Below are positions 1-8,565 of a DNA stretch of 26,117 bases, piece after piece (the stretch's first letter is position 1; each line of letters begins with the position of its first letter). The position numbers were made by a program, and so were the translations under genes. The DNA lies in the NCBI GenBank assembly GCA_002404095.1, contig DHJA01000219.1, positions 1-26,117 of the forward strand, in the 5' to 3' direction. This DNA is from Planctomycetaceae bacterium UBA4732 (GTDB taxonomy: Bacteria; Planctomycetota; Planctomycetia; Gemmatales; Gemmataceae). A model generated the notes under the pieces. The model saw nothing but the letters and a program-made list of their open reading frames with translations. It ran no database searches and was not told where the DNA came from.

Positions 1-18
1 GATTTTTCGCACAGGCTC

Positions 19-2868
19 TTAGTTGTCGCCGAAAGGACTTCTGCTCTTGATCGTCACTTTCTTAGACTGTACGGCCCCGTTGCTGGACTCCGCCTTGATC
101 GTGTAGTCGCCGGGCCGACCCGCCTTGACCGTCCATGTCACCGGACTCTGCCGGCTCGCGGAGGTGAAATCCAACGCGGGCGCCGGCCTTGTCAGGCTGT
201 TGCCGTCGGCAAGCTGAAAGCCGTCGGGAAGCGTCAAAGTCACTGTCTGACCGGGCGCTGGGTTGTTCACATAGGCCGTGACGCTCAGCTCGCCGCCCGG
301 CGTGAACGAACCGCCGACGCTCAGACCGAGTTTGCCGCCGCCCTCGCCGGCCGCCACGTCGCCGAGGCCGTAGGTAAACGCCATTTCCCTGCTTGCGCCC
401 GGCAGCACCTGTTTCGGATTCCAATACATTACCACGGCGGAATCGTGTAAAAGCGAGATGTCATACACCGGCACTTCCCACAACGTCTCTTGCTGCCGGC
501 ACCGGCGATCTCTCATCTTGTGGGCCAAGTCCGCGTTCGGCCACGCCCCAAGCGTCACCCGGTCGGGCGGCGCCAATGCGCTGCCAAGGACGAACTGGAT
601 GCGGGCAATGGTTCCCGGATGGGCCAGGTCGTCGGATTCACACGCCTGGATGTAGAGCGGCACGAGGTTGCCCTGAACGTCCAGGTGGGTGTCACATAAT
701 TGGTTCCGGCCAGGGATGAGGAACGGTACGCCGTCATTGGCGCCGATAAAAGTATCCAGCAGAAAGCGTAGACCGACCGTGTGCGGCCGCAAATCCCGGT
801 TGTCAATGCGGTAACGCACGATGCAGGTGTCGAGCCGGCCCGATTGCGGCCCCGGCACGAGTTCCACGGTCTGCGTCACGTCGATTTGCTCATCGGAGTA
901 GGACCATACCGAGCGCTTGCCTCGGCGCGGCGCGCCCGCGGCGGCGTTCCCAAGATCGCCTTCGAGTTCCTTCCATCTTCCGCGAAAGGCGTCGATTCGC
1001 TCGCCCGCTTGCGTTCGAGTGCCCGTCTCTCCGAATAACAGCTCGTCATTGTCCAGCTTGATGCACGTATTGTTCGTCAGCCCTTTCTCGGAAAACGTCA
1101 GTCGCTTCACGGCGCCGCGCCATAACGGGTCAGCCTCGCCCGTCATTGTCAGGCCGAAGCGCATGCTTGGTTCCCAGATCGCCGGTACGCCGTCGTCCGC
1201 GGCGCCGTCGGCGGGTTTCATGCCCACGGTGCCGACCGTCACGTTTTCGCCGTGATCGTGAAACTGAACGTCAATCAACGGCGGCCCTGACGGGCCGGCG
1301 ACTAACCCCGCCGCCTCCGCGCCGCCGGCGAAGACGCGAACCGCCATGTCGCGGACCAGCGTTACAAAAAGCCCGAGCAGGATAAAAGCGACAGGTAAAA
1401 GAGGTAGAATTATCGCCCGCATCCGGGACTTGCTTGGGCCGGCCGAAGGGCGTTGATCCTCGTCATCCAGCGGCACAACGTCCATGATCGCCGGTTTCCG
1501 GGACGGAGCGCCGTTCTGCCACGTGGCGATGCGCGGCGGAGTCCACGGCTTCGCCGTCTCAAGCGCGGGCGGGAGCGCCGGCAGTGCGACCACGGGCGTG
1601 GTTTCCACGACCTGGAATGTCGGATAAACGGTGGGGGTATTGTAAGCGGCCGTCCGCGGCTTGCCGAGTATGCGCAACGCTATCGGAACCACGAAGCGCT
1701 GGTTGCCATTGGCGCGCACAGTCAGCTTGGCCTCAAGGCTTTCGCCGGGACGATCCGGAACCGGATCGACGGCCAGCCGGACATGGGCGGTGCGGCCGTC
1801 GAGGTCGATCTTGCTGACTTTAAGCCATTGTTGATCGCTAACGGCGGAGGCGAATACCGGCCGTTTTTCGACGGCTTCCACGTCGAGCGTGTGAAAGACG
1901 CCGGCGCCCGGCTTACCCTCGAAGAATAGCGACGATTCGCGCACTTCCACCTTGGGCGGCGTGGTAAGGCCCAGCGCTTCAAAGTATTGCTGCACGGCCC
2001 CGATGCCGGAGGCGGACGGCCCTTGCACCGGGTACGTCCAACCGTTCTGGATGTACCAGCGCGCGACGCCGCCGCTCTCGAACAGTGCGGCCGCGGCCTT
2101 GGGCGCGGTCCTGGCTTTCTGGGCGATCTCTCGCGGCGTGATCGCTCCGGCCAGGACGCCTTCGGCGAACGGCTTGACCGGAACCTCGGCCGTGACGACG
2201 ACGGTGGCGGCGCCGCCGTTGGTCTCGATGGTCAGCCGGCCGATCATCGGCTTCGCGGCCGACCGCAGCAGCTTGCCGCGAACGTGAACGGGGATAACCG
2301 TACCCGTCAGGAATTGAAACACCTTGCGCGGCGAACCGCCGCCGTCGCCGAGCGCCAGCCAGACGCAATCGTCGCAGGCGATAGTACCCGACAGCATGCG
2401 CATGCCCTGATTTTCCAGGCGCAGCTCCCAGCGATGATCTTTGCCGACGGTCAACTGACCCATGTTGACGTGAAGCGTTTCGACGTGCAGCCTGGCCGGC
2501 TCGATGGTTTTTGCCGGCAGTTGGCCGAGAACCTGATCCAGAGTACGGTCCTTATCCTCTTGCCGCGCGGCCTCGCGGACGGCCTTGGCCAAGTCGGAGC
2601 GACCGAGGCCGGCGAGGAAGTTGGCAAGATCGCCGTTGCGAATCAACTCAACCGCGATGGCCCCTTCGTGGTAGCAGGCGAGAGCGAGCTGATCGAAGTT
2701 ACGGCAGAGGGCGCCGTCAGGAAAAACGAACGGATGGGGGAAAGACTGCGCGCCCGGATCAACAGGACCGGACGCGCCGACGCGGCCGCCGAGGGAGAAG
2801 CCGTCCTCGTAACAGTAGAGGGCGTCGGCCGGATTAGCGCGGTGACATTTTGGGCAAATCTGGGGCAT
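19..2868 (-). CDS. Zinc-ribbon, single-pass membrane protein of unknown function
   Basis: A 949-residue protein with no function that I recognise. It opens with a short zinc-ribbon-like knuckle (C5, C8, C19), but the usual fourth cysteine is replaced by a YEDG stretch, so metal binding is uncertain. Residues 47-118 form a helical segment. Residues about 125-235 and 305-400 look like beta-sandwich, Ig-like regions. A proline-rich linker (about 405-480) leads to one hydrophobic helix at 484-505. With no signal peptide, the inferred topology is a cytoplasmic N-terminal half and an exported C-terminal half (510-949), which ends in a beta-rich, Ig-like region from about 850. I recall similar architectures in planctomycete proteins. 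The start fits the zinc knuckle beginning at residue 5; the ribosome site is weak. It lies 114 bases downstream of the S1-domain gene on the same strand, with an inverted repeat between them. Confidence 0.8.
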   Translation of the reverse strand: MPQICPKCHRANPADALYCYEDGFSLGGRVGASGPVDPGAQSFPHPFVFPDGALCRNFDQLALACYHEGAIAVELIRNGDLANFLAGLGRSDLAKAVREAARQEDKDRTLDQVLGQLPAKTIEPARLHVETLHVNMGQLTVGKDHRWELRLENQGMRMLSGTIACDDCVWLALGDGGGSPRKVFQFLTGTVIPVHVRGKLLRSAAKPMIGRLTIETNGGAATVVVTAEVPVKPFAEGVLAGAITPREIAQKARTAPKAAAALFESGGVARWYIQNGWTYPVQGPSASGIGAVQQYFEALGLTTPPKVEVRESSLFFEGKPGAGVFHTLDVEAVEKRPVFASAVSDQQWLKVSKIDLDGRTAHVRLAVDPVPDRPGESLEAKLTVRANGNQRFVVPIALRILGKPRTAAYNTPTVYPTFQVVETTPVVALPALPPALETAKPWTPPRIATWQNGAPSRKPAIMDVVPLDDEDQRPSAGPSKSRMRAIILPLLPVAFILLGLFVTLVRDMAVRVFAGGAEAAGLVAGPSGPPLIDVQFHDHGENVTVGTVGMKPADGAADDGVPAIWEPSMRFGLTMTGEADPLWRGAVKRLTFSEKGLTNNTCIKLDNDELLFGETGTRTQAGERIDAFRGRWKELEGDLGNAAAGAPRRGKRSVWSYSDEQIDVTQTVELVPGPQSGRLDTCIVRYRIDNRDLRPHTVGLRFLLDTFIGANDGVPFLIPGRNQLCDTHLDVQGNLVPLYIQACESDDLAHPGTIARIQFVLGSALAPPDRVTLGAWPNADLAHKMRDRRCRQQETLWEVPVYDISLLHDSAVVMYWNPKQVLPGASREMAFTYGLGDVAAGEGGGKLGLSVGGSFTPGGELSVTAYVNNPAPGQTVTLTLPDGFQLADGNSLTRPAPALDFTSASRQSPVTWTVKAGRPGDYTIKAESSNGAVQSKKVTIKSRSPFGDN

Positions 2869-2880
2869 AAATCCATTCCA

Positions 2881-2889
2881 ATTTTACCA
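2881..2889 (-). promoter_or_regulatory. Possible extended -10 promoter element at a repeat edge
   Basis: On the minus strand this reads TGG followed by TAAAAT, an extended -10 with five of six consensus bases. It would start transcription only a few bases before the ATG at 2868. The element overlaps the outer edge of the CCACAAAG inverted repeat, as does the better promoter before gspG at 20085-20093. No convincing -35 is visible, so this is tentative. Confidence 0.2.
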
Positions 2890-2979
2890 CAAAGGCACAA
2901 AGAACACAAAGAAAGACAAAGAACTTCTTAAACTATTCTTTTCCTTGTAATTCCTTTGTGTTCTTTGTGTCTTTGTGGT
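2886..2979. repeat. CCACAAAG-type inverted repeat
   Basis: The left arm (2886-2913) begins ACCACAAAGGCACAAAG. The right arm (2951-2979) is its reverse complement apart from one mismatch and one extra base. The AT-rich spacer is 37 bases. The arms are made of iterated ACAAAG units, unlike the GC-rich genes on either side. The repeat starts four bases after the S1-domain gene's stop codon (reading on the minus strand) and ends 17 bases before the next gene's start. It could form a large hairpin and attenuate read-through. Sixteen bases at its edge (2881-2896) recur with one change at 20085-20100. Confidence 0.85.
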
Positions 2980-2982
2980 GAA

Positions 2983-4332
2983 TCATTTTTGTCCTATCCC
3001 GCCGCGCAACGGCGTTGTGCGCGGCCTCGGCGGCTCACCTGGCGTTTCATCCTCTTCTGATTCGTCGTCGGCCGACTCCGGTTCCTTCGGCAGGGCCGCC
3101 TTCAGCGACAGTGATATCCGCCGCTGCGCCGGGTCCACGCTCAACACCATCACCTGCACTTGCTGGTCGGTCTGCACTACGTCGATGACGCGGCGCACGC
3201 GCTGCGGCGCCAGTTCGGAAACATGAATCAATCCCTCGACGCCCGGCTCCAGTTCCACGAACGCGCCAAAGTCCATCAAGCGCGTCACCTTGCCCGTTAA
3301 GACTTGGCCGTGATGGTACTTCTCGTCGATGCCGTCCCACGGACTGGCCGTCAGCTGCTTCAATCCGAGGCCGACTTTGCGTTGTTCGCGGTCCAGTTTC
3401 AGCACCACCACTTTGACCTTTTGGCCCGGCTGAACGACGGAAGCCACATCCTTCACGCGCTCCCAACTCAGTTCGCTGACGTGAATCAATCCGTCCACGC
3501 CGCCCAGGTCCACAAAGGCGCCGAAGTCTCGAACCGACCGCACGATTCCTTCAAGGATTTGCCCTTCCTTCAATTCCGCCCATAGTTTCTCGCGGTTCAC
3601 TTCGCGTTCCTTCTCCAGCAAGGCGCGCCGGCTGACCACGAGATTTCGCTCCGCCGGTTCGACTTCCGTGACCATGCAGAGTAGTTTCTGATTAATAAAC
3701 TGCGCGGCGTCCTCAACGCGGTAGAGGTCGATTTGGCTGATGGGCATGAAGCCGCGGATGCCGTTCACGTCCACCGTCACGCCGCCCTTGTTGACCTCCG
3801 TGACGCGGGCCTCGACCGTCGTGCCGACGGCCACCGTGTCCCAGCTGGCATGGACGGCCGCGCCTTGCCGTGACAGCAATAGCAGACCGTTGGCGTTGTC
3901 AAAGCCCTCAATGTGGACGTCCACCTCCGTGCCAATTTCGGGCACGCCGTCCGGGAATTGCAGCATCGGCAACAGACCCTGGGTACGCCCGCCCGGCAAT
4001 TCGATGAACACATCGGGACCGTGGATACGGAAGACCTTGCCCTTCTTCGGCCCCTCCTGGCCAGACTGAGCGCCGCGCCCGCCATGCTCGGCCGGGTCGC
4101 CGTATAGATCCTTGTCGGAAAGGCCGCCCATCGCTTCCTGAAGCTGCTTTTCCATGTCGTCGTCAAAGGCGTCGATGCTTTTGCCATAGCCGTAGCTTTG
4201 TTCATGCTCCAGCGACGGCGGCTTTTGGTCGCCGCCGACGCGAAAGCGTTGCGGCTTTTCACGCGGCGGCTTCTCGCGTTGCGGTGGTCCGAGCGGGGCC
4301 GGAGGCGCGGCGGGCTTGTCTGCGTCGCTCAT
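2983..4332 (-). CDS. Four-domain S1 RNA-binding protein (ribosomal protein S1-like)
   Basis: A 449-residue protein with four consecutive S1 (OB-fold) RNA-binding domains at roughly 95-155, 168-236, 256-325 and 343-411. The last two are the clearest, each with a DFGAFV strand and a GLIHVSELS/A signature. The first 90 residues are charged, proline-rich and probably disordered, and the C-terminal tail is acidic. Known S1-repeat proteins bind mRNA on the 30S subunit or act in RNA turnover. Bacterial S1 usually has four to six domains, so this could be the organism's S1 or a paralogue. The ATG is preceded by AAGGTGA at good spacing, and a consensus -10 (TATAAT) lies about 54 bases further upstream. 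The weak first domain means its RNA affinity could differ from classical S1. Confidence 0.88.
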   Translation of the reverse strand: MSDADKPAAPPAPLGPPQREKPPREKPQRFRVGGDQKPPSLEHEQSYGYGKSIDAFDDDMEKQLQEAMGGLSDKDLYGDPAEHGGRGAQSGQEGPKKGKVFRIHGPDVFIELPGGRTQGLLPMLQFPDGVPEIGTEVDVHIEGFDNANGLLLLSRQGAAVHASWDTVAVGTTVEARVTEVNKGGVTVDVNGIRGFMPISQIDLYRVEDAAQFINQKLLCMVTEVEPAERNLVVSRRALLEKEREVNREKLWAELKEGQILEGIVRSVRDFGAFVDLGGVDGLIHVSELSWERVKDVASVVQPGQKVKVVVLKLDREQRKVGLGLKQLTASPWDGIDEKYHHGQVLTGKVTRLMDFGAFVELEPGVEGLIHVSELAPQRVRRVIDVVQTDQQVQVMVLSVDPAQRRISLSLKAALPKEPESADDESEEDETPGEPPRPRTTPLRGGIGQK

Positions 4333-4385
4333 AATGTCACCTTGCGAACGGTGCCCTACGAAGGCTTGATCTTCCGTATGAGATA

Positions 4386-4391
4386 ATTATA
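4386..4391 (-). promoter_or_regulatory. -10 element for the S1-domain gene
   Basis: The minus strand reads a perfect TATAAT in an AT-rich patch of otherwise GC-rich DNA, giving a leader of about 47 bases before the ATG at 4332. No good -35 is seen 16-18 bases upstream. That region runs directly into the palindromic repeat at 4409-4499, which may therefore sit where an activator or the polymerase would contact DNA. Confidence 0.45.
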
Positions 4392-4408
4392 GAGGTTTTC
4401 CTAACCTT

Positions 4409-4499
4409 ATGGGCGAACGGCCGGCGTAAGCCGGCTGGTACAAGATGCTATCGGCGACTTGGTGACGTACCAGCCGGCTTACGCCGGCCGTTCGCCCAT
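4409..4499. repeat. Long perfect palindrome, GGCGTAAGCC family, copy 1
   Basis: Two perfectly complementary 33-base arms (4409-4441 and 4467-4499) flank a 25-base loop. Each arm is itself a small hairpin, CCGGC-GTAA-GCCGG. It lies between the divergently transcribed S1-domain and sigma factor genes, upstream of both, so it is not simply a terminator. The element at 15761-15839 is a relative with the same loop length. The two loops share a central TCRGCGAC, and the arms differ at seven positions, each balanced in the opposite arm. Confidence 0.95.
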
Positions 4500-4564
4500 C
4501 AACCTCGTGAGAAATCCGCGTCGCCGTGGCGTCATGATTGGTGGAACGCCGACGAGAACCCGCA

Positions 4565-5068
4565 ATGCCGTCAATCGAACCGGACGCCTTGGGACGGCTT
4601 TACCGGCAACACGCGCCCGCGCTTCTCCTGTACGCGCGGCAGTGGCCCGGCAACGGCGAAGATCTCGTCCACGACGCCTTCGTCAAGCTGGCACGGCAGT
4701 CGCCGCCGCCGGCGCGAGTGTTGCCCTGGCTGTACCGCGTGGTCCGCAACACGGCGCTCACCGCCCACCGGGCAGCCGTTCGCCGGCGCCGGCGCGAAGG
4801 CGTGACCGGCGCCCCGGAAGCCTGGTTCGCCGTGGTCGATGACCAACTCGACGCCCAGGAAGCCGTTCGGCGCCTCGCCGTCCTTGAATTGGAATTACGC
4901 GAAGTGATCGTGGCCCGGATATGGGGCGGCCTGACGTTTGATGAGATTGCTCGGCTTGTTGGCTGTTCGCTACCGACGGCGCACCGCCGTTATCAAGCGG
5001 GATTAACCGAATTACGAGAAAGGATGGACGGCCAATGGACGCGCAACCCTCCCCTTCCGACGACATGA
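4565..5068 (+). CDS. ECF-type RNA polymerase sigma factor
   Basis: A 167-residue sigma-70 family protein with only regions 2 and 4. Region 2 covers about residues 5-65 (LYRQHAPALLLYARQ, then EDLVHDAFVKLAR, which matches the core-binding and -10 recognition helices). Region 4 covers about 100-155, with the helix-turn-helix LTFDEIARLVGCSLPTAHRR that would read the -35. An in-frame TTG at 4538 would add nine residues; the ATG at 4565 is preferred because region 2 begins straight after it. Neither start has a strong ribosome site. The 3' end overlaps the next gene, a membrane protein that probably restrains it. It should direct RNA polymerase to a small regulon in response to an envelope or other signal, which the sequence does not reveal. 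Confidence 0.88.
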   Translation: MPSIEPDALGRLYRQHAPALLLYARQWPGNGEDLVHDAFVKLARQSPPPARVLPWLYRVVRNTALTAHRAAVRRRRREGVTGAPEAWFAVVDDQLDAQEAVRRLAVLELELREVIVARIWGGLTFDEIARLVGCSLPTAHRRYQAGLTELRERMDGQWTRNPPLPTT

Positions 5069-5514
5069 GCGATCTGGAAAGGCGGCTGTCCGAGTGGCGG
5101 CCGTCCACCGCGGGTCTCGACGCCGACGGCGTACTCTTCGCCGCCGGCCGCGCCTCGGTGCGGCCGGGCTGGGGTCGCATTGCTTGGCCAATCGTCTCAG
5201 GATGCCTGGCACTGCTGACGGCGACCCTCGGCGTCGGGCTGTCGCAGGAGCGGGCCGCGCGGTTGGAATTGACCGCGCGGCTCCACGATCCGAAGCCGCC
5301 CGTAGTGACCGCGCCATCTCCAATGCCGGAGCCGTATGAGGCGCCCTCGACGGAGCCTCCTGCCGCCGACAGTTACCTCGCCGCGCGCCGGGCGCTGGCG
5401 GGCAACCTCGATTCCTGGCTGGCGACGGCAAAGACCGAGCCAGCGGAGGGTCCGCCGACGCCCAACCGGCCCATCTGGAATGTAGGCTCGCACCCCGACA
5501 TACTTGAGCCGTGA
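5035..5514 (+). CDS. Probable anti-sigma-like single-pass membrane protein
   Basis: A 159-residue protein with a cytoplasmic N-terminus (about 47 residues, including LERRLSEWRPS), one transmembrane helix at 48-69, and a proline-rich exported tail. Such small one-helix proteins commonly follow ECF sigma genes and act as anti-sigma factors; this one has no zinc-binding anti-sigma motif that I can see, so the role rests on context. The start at 5035 has GGA six bases upstream and overlaps the sigma gene by 34 bases. The alternative ATG at 5065 overlaps the sigma stop as ATGA but lacks a ribosome site. Either way the two genes are translationally linked, which suits a sigma and inhibitor made together. 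Confidence 0.75.
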   Translation: MDAQPSPSDDMSDLERRLSEWRPSTAGLDADGVLFAAGRASVRPGWGRIAWPIVSGCLALLTATLGVGLSQERAARLELTARLHDPKPPVVTAPSPMPEPYEAPSTEPPAADSYLAARRALAGNLDSWLATAKTEPAEGPPTPNRPIWNVGSHPDILEP

Positions 5515-5561
5515 TTCGTGCTTCTCTCGTTTACTCATTCTTTACCTCAAGGAGTTTGCCA

Positions 5562-7058
5562 ATGAACTGGCTGCGCCGATGGTTCGCGCCTACGCTTTTC
5601 GTGATTCTGCCCCTATCCGGACTTGTATTGTGTGGGCTAACACAGACTGCCGCGGACGGCGCGAAACCGCAAGCGAAACCGCCCGCGGAAGACAAGTGGT
5701 TCCTCGACCGCTCACTCACCTTGTCGCCGCAGCTGGAACCGCGGCCGGCGCTCAAATACCGTCTCTTCCCGCTGGCCTCGGAACGCAAGGACGGCAACGC
5801 CGTGCCGATTTACCTGCGGCTCAACTTCGAGCAAAGCGACGCGGCCCGGCGCTATTGGACCGATACGCCGGTAAAGTGGAACACGATGCCGATCGACAAG
5901 ATTCCGCTCAAGGAGGCCAAGGAGTTCCTCAATCGCTACAAGAATTTCCTCCGTCAATTCGAGTTGGGAGCGAGGCGGAAAACGGCGGACTGGAACTACA
6001 CTCTTGACCAAGGAAGTGTGAGAGACATCCTCCTTCCCGACGTGCAGACGATGCGCGGCTATGTGCCGATGATGGTACTCAAGGTGCGGGTGGAACTGGC
6101 CGAAGGCGACTACGCAGCGACGGCGCACTGGCTGGAGACGGGCTTCGCCTACAGTCAACACGTCGGCAATGGTCCGTTCCTCATCAACAGCTTGGTTGGC
6201 ATCTCCTGCGCCAACCAGTTTACGGACTGTCTGTTCGACTTCGTACAACAACCGGATGCGCCGAACCTCTACTGGTCGCTGACCGCATTGCCCCGGCCGT
6301 TGATCGACATGCGCGACGCCTTGGACATGGAGTATCGTTTCTTGGATATGCAATTTCCCGATTTGGCCGACTTGGATCGAACACGCTCGCCCGAACAATG
6401 GGACGCCGTGCTAGTGAAGGTGCGGGCGGAGTACCAGCGTATCGCCGGGGAGGAACAAAGGTTGCCCGAAGGACGCTGGCTGGAGCCGCTGGCTGGGACG
6501 GCAGCGGGGGACTCAGCCTCGAAGTCGCCCGACTTGCCCGCGGCCCGCAAATATGTGACCGAACACCAAAAGCTGGCGGCGGATAAGGTCGAGGCCATGC
6601 CCCCCGCTCAAGTGCTGCTGCTCTACCTGGTCGCTTCGTACAACGAGTTCCGCGACGACACCTTCAAGGCGACCTACCTGCCGTACCCGGAGGCCAGGCG
6701 CGTCTTCGCCGAGGAGGAGGCTCGTCGCAAGGCCGCACCCGATACGGAGAGGAATCGCTTCGCCGAGGCACTGCTGCCATCTATCAGCAAGATTCAGCGA
6801 TCGCAAGCGCGGCTGGACCGCAAGATCGCCGCCCTGCGTGTGATCGAGGCACTGCGGATGCACGCGGCCGCCCATGCCGGCACGTTGCCGGATAAGTTGA
6901 GCGAGGTGACAATCGTGCCTATCCCCGACGATCCGGGCACGGGAAAGCCTTTCGAGTACCAGCGCGACGGCGACGCCGCGACGCTGATTAGCCGTATCCC
7001 CGGCGAGAAGCCGTCGGCTACGGGATTGCGGTATCGGCTGGTGATGAAGAAGAAATGA
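5562..7058 (+). CDS. Exported protein of unknown function
   Basis: A 498-residue protein starting at an ATG with an excellent AAGGAG seven bases upstream; the frame is open further back to 5511, but that start lacks a ribosome site. Residues 1-27 form a signal peptide or anchor (two arginines, then a hydrophobic run), so most of the protein is outside the cytoplasm. The middle is mainly helical and I recognise no enzyme motif. The last 75 residues (LRVIEALRMHAAAHAGTLPD, then DDPGTGKPFEYQRDGD) match a pattern I recall from planctomycete exported proteins and resemble the C-terminal part of pseudopilins. It follows the sigma/anti-sigma pair by 47 bases on the same strand and may be co-transcribed, perhaps as a target or a sensor. 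Confidence 0.75.
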   Translation: MNWLRRWFAPTLFVILPLSGLVLCGLTQTAADGAKPQAKPPAEDKWFLDRSLTLSPQLEPRPALKYRLFPLASERKDGNAVPIYLRLNFEQSDAARRYWTDTPVKWNTMPIDKIPLKEAKEFLNRYKNFLRQFELGARRKTADWNYTLDQGSVRDILLPDVQTMRGYVPMMVLKVRVELAEGDYAATAHWLETGFAYSQHVGNGPFLINSLVGISCANQFTDCLFDFVQQPDAPNLYWSLTALPRPLIDMRDALDMEYRFLDMQFPDLADLDRTRSPEQWDAVLVKVRAEYQRIAGEEQRLPEGRWLEPLAGTAAGDSASKSPDLPAARKYVTEHQKLAADKVEAMPPAQVLLLYLVASYNEFRDDTFKATYLPYPEARRVFAEEEARRKAAPDTERNRFAEALLPSISKIQRSQARLDRKIAALRVIEALRMHAAAHAGTLPDKLSEVTIVPIPDDPGTGKPFEYQRDGDAATLISRIPGEKPSATGLRYRLVMKKK

Positions 7059-7065
7059 CGCCGCC

Positions 7066-7125
7066 ACTAACCCGAAACGCGAGCGAGGTTTTCGACCGCA
7101 TCCCTCGCTTGCGCTTCGGGTTAGT
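7066..7125. repeat. Inverted repeat, CTAACCCGA family
   Basis: Two 23-base arms (7066-7088 and 7103-7125), complementary except at two positions, flank a 14-base loop. It lies between two converging genes, eight bases after one stop codon and seven from the other, so it could end transcription in both directions. There is no clear run of T after either arm. A single arm of the same family, with 21 of 22 bases identical to the right arm, is found inside gspI at 18983-19004. Confidence 0.88.
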
Positions 7126-7131
7126 ATCCAG

Positions 7132-7563
7132 TCACTTTTTCTGATCGCTAAAGTCGTAAACCTCTACCTTCTCGAAGTACTGTCCGTAGTCTTTGACGAA
7201 CTTGAGATGCGTCTCGTGGGTGAGATACGTCCTTAGTCCGGCGGCGTCAGCAAAGAGGACGACGAGGCCCACATCGTAGTCTTGCAAGGCGACTTTGGGC
7301 GTTGAATCGTCGGCGGACGCGGGACGGCCGACCTTGAGGGCGCGCACGGTCGGGATCGCCTCCAACGTGTGGCAGCCTTGGATGATCTTCTCCACGGTGT
7401 CGGCCGGAGAGTCTTTTTTCAGATGGAAGATAACCGTGTGAGCGTAAGGCGCGGCGATTTTGTCGGCGACCGCGACCGCCTTGACCGGGTCCACGGCGAC
7501 GGCGGCGCCGGTCAACAATCCTGCGAGGACCAACGCGGCCGCGAACGACAATTTGCGAATCAT
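7132..7563 (-). CDS. Secreted Dabb (stress-responsive alpha/beta barrel) protein
   Basis: A 143-residue protein with a Sec signal peptide (residues 1-23, likely cut after AVA) followed by a Dabb domain from HTVIFHLKKD (residue 42) to EKVEVYDF near the end. Dabb domains are ferredoxin-like folds that dimerise into a barrel. Family members include plant stress proteins and a few cyclases, and most bacterial ones have no assigned reaction. The histidine just before the first strand and the THETHLKFVKDYGQYF helix are typical. The ATG is fixed by AAGGAG seven bases upstream. It is a single gene, convergent with the exported protein gene and divergent from the isomerase-like gene. Confidence 0.85.
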   Translation of the reverse strand: MIRKLSFAAALVLAGLLTGAAVAVDPVKAVAVADKIAAPYAHTVIFHLKKDSPADTVEKIIQGCHTLEAIPTVRALKVGRPASADDSTPKVALQDYDVGLVVLFADAAGLRTYLTHETHLKFVKDYGQYFEKVEVYDFSDQKK

Positions 7564-7662
7564 GCGGATGCTCCTTGGGAAAGAGAGTGTCGTATACTTG
7601 AGGACAAACTATTAAGATAACCCAGCCGTGGCGACTGACCTCAAATCCCACTGGGTTGATCC

Positions 7663-8565
7663 ATGCCTCTAAGAATCTCCGCTTTCCCGAAATGTTACCT
7701 CGACCAAATCGCCGGCGCTCGCACCATGTCGGTATTCGAATGGATCGAGCAAGCTCAGTCGCTTGACGCCGACGGCCTGGAAATGTTCGACGGTTTCTTC
7801 ACGAGTCTCCAACCCGCCTACCTCGATCGCGTCGGCGCGGCCATTCACGGCGCCGGCTTCGTCATGCCCATGCTGTGCTGTTCGCCGGATTTCACCAATC
7901 CCGCCGCCGACGGCCGTAAACGCGCCTTGGACCGTGCGGTCGAGATGATCCACGTCTGCCGGCGGCTCGGCGGGCCGAAGTCGGTTTGCCGCGTCCTCAG
8001 CGGCCAGCGCTATCCCGAGGTGAGCCGTGAACATGGTGTGGCCTGGGTGGTCGAGGCAATCGAAAAGCTGTTGCCTGTCGCCCGCGAATGCGAAGTGGTG
8101 CTAGGCATGGAGAATCATTACAAGGATAGCTTCTGGAAATACCCGGAATTCGCCCAGAAAAAGGATCTCTTCTTACAGATCGTCAACGCCATCTCCGACA
8201 AGAGCCATTTCGGAGTGCAATACGATCCGAGTAACGCCATCGTGGCGGGCGACGACCCCGTTGAATTGCTTCGCGCCGTGGCCGACCGCGTCGTAAGTAT
8301 GCACGCCAGCGACCGCTATCTCGCGGCGGGAACTTCCTTGGACGAACTGCGACAGAGCGACGGCACACTCGGCTATTCGGCGAATCTTTGTCACGGCGTC
8401 ACGGGCAAAGGTCTGAATGACTACGACGCCATATTCCGCATTCTGGCGGATCATAATTACAAGGGTTGGGTGAGCATAGAGGACGGCATGAACGGTATGG
8501 ACGAAATGGCGGAGTCGTTGGCGTTCCTGCGCAAGATGAGCAATAAGTATTTTCCGGAGGGTTAA
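7663..8565 (+). CDS. Sugar phosphate isomerase/epimerase-like TIM barrel
   Basis: A 300-residue xylose-isomerase-like (AP endonuclease 2 superfamily) TIM barrel. The expected metal ligands appear in order: E150 (GMENH), D188 (QYDPSN), H214 (MHASD) and E273 (SIEDG). Family members isomerise or epimerise sugars, inosose or keto-acids with a divalent metal; the exact substrate cannot be read here. There is no signal peptide, so it acts in the cytoplasm. The start has only a weak ribosome site. The stop codon directly abuts the ATG of the Gfo/Idh/MocA gene. This pairing is common in inositol and 3-keto-sugar routes, where the oxidoreductase makes a keto-sugar and the barrel enzyme rearranges it. 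Confidence 0.85.
   Translation: MPLRISAFPKCYLDQIAGARTMSVFEWIEQAQSLDADGLEMFDGFFTSLQPAYLDRVGAAIHGAGFVMPMLCCSPDFTNPAADGRKRALDRAVEMIHVCRRLGGPKSVCRVLSGQRYPEVSREHGVAWVVEAIEKLLPVARECEVVLGMENHYKDSFWKYPEFAQKKDLFLQIVNAISDKSHFGVQYDPSNAIVAGDDPVELLRAVADRVVSMHASDRYLAAGTSLDELRQSDGTLGYSANLCHGVTGKGLNDYDAIFRILADHNYKGWVSIEDGMNGMDEMAESLAFLRKMSNKYFPEG

Noticed and set aside
1987..2931. A 314-residue open frame on the plus strand across the zinc-ribbon gene
   Set aside because: It is antisense to a long protein with a coherent architecture, and it ends inside the CCACAAAG repeat.
7066..7125. A simple rho-independent terminator as the full explanation of this repeat
   Set aside because: It may end transcription, but there is no T-run and a related arm occurs inside a coding region, so it belongs to a dispersed family.
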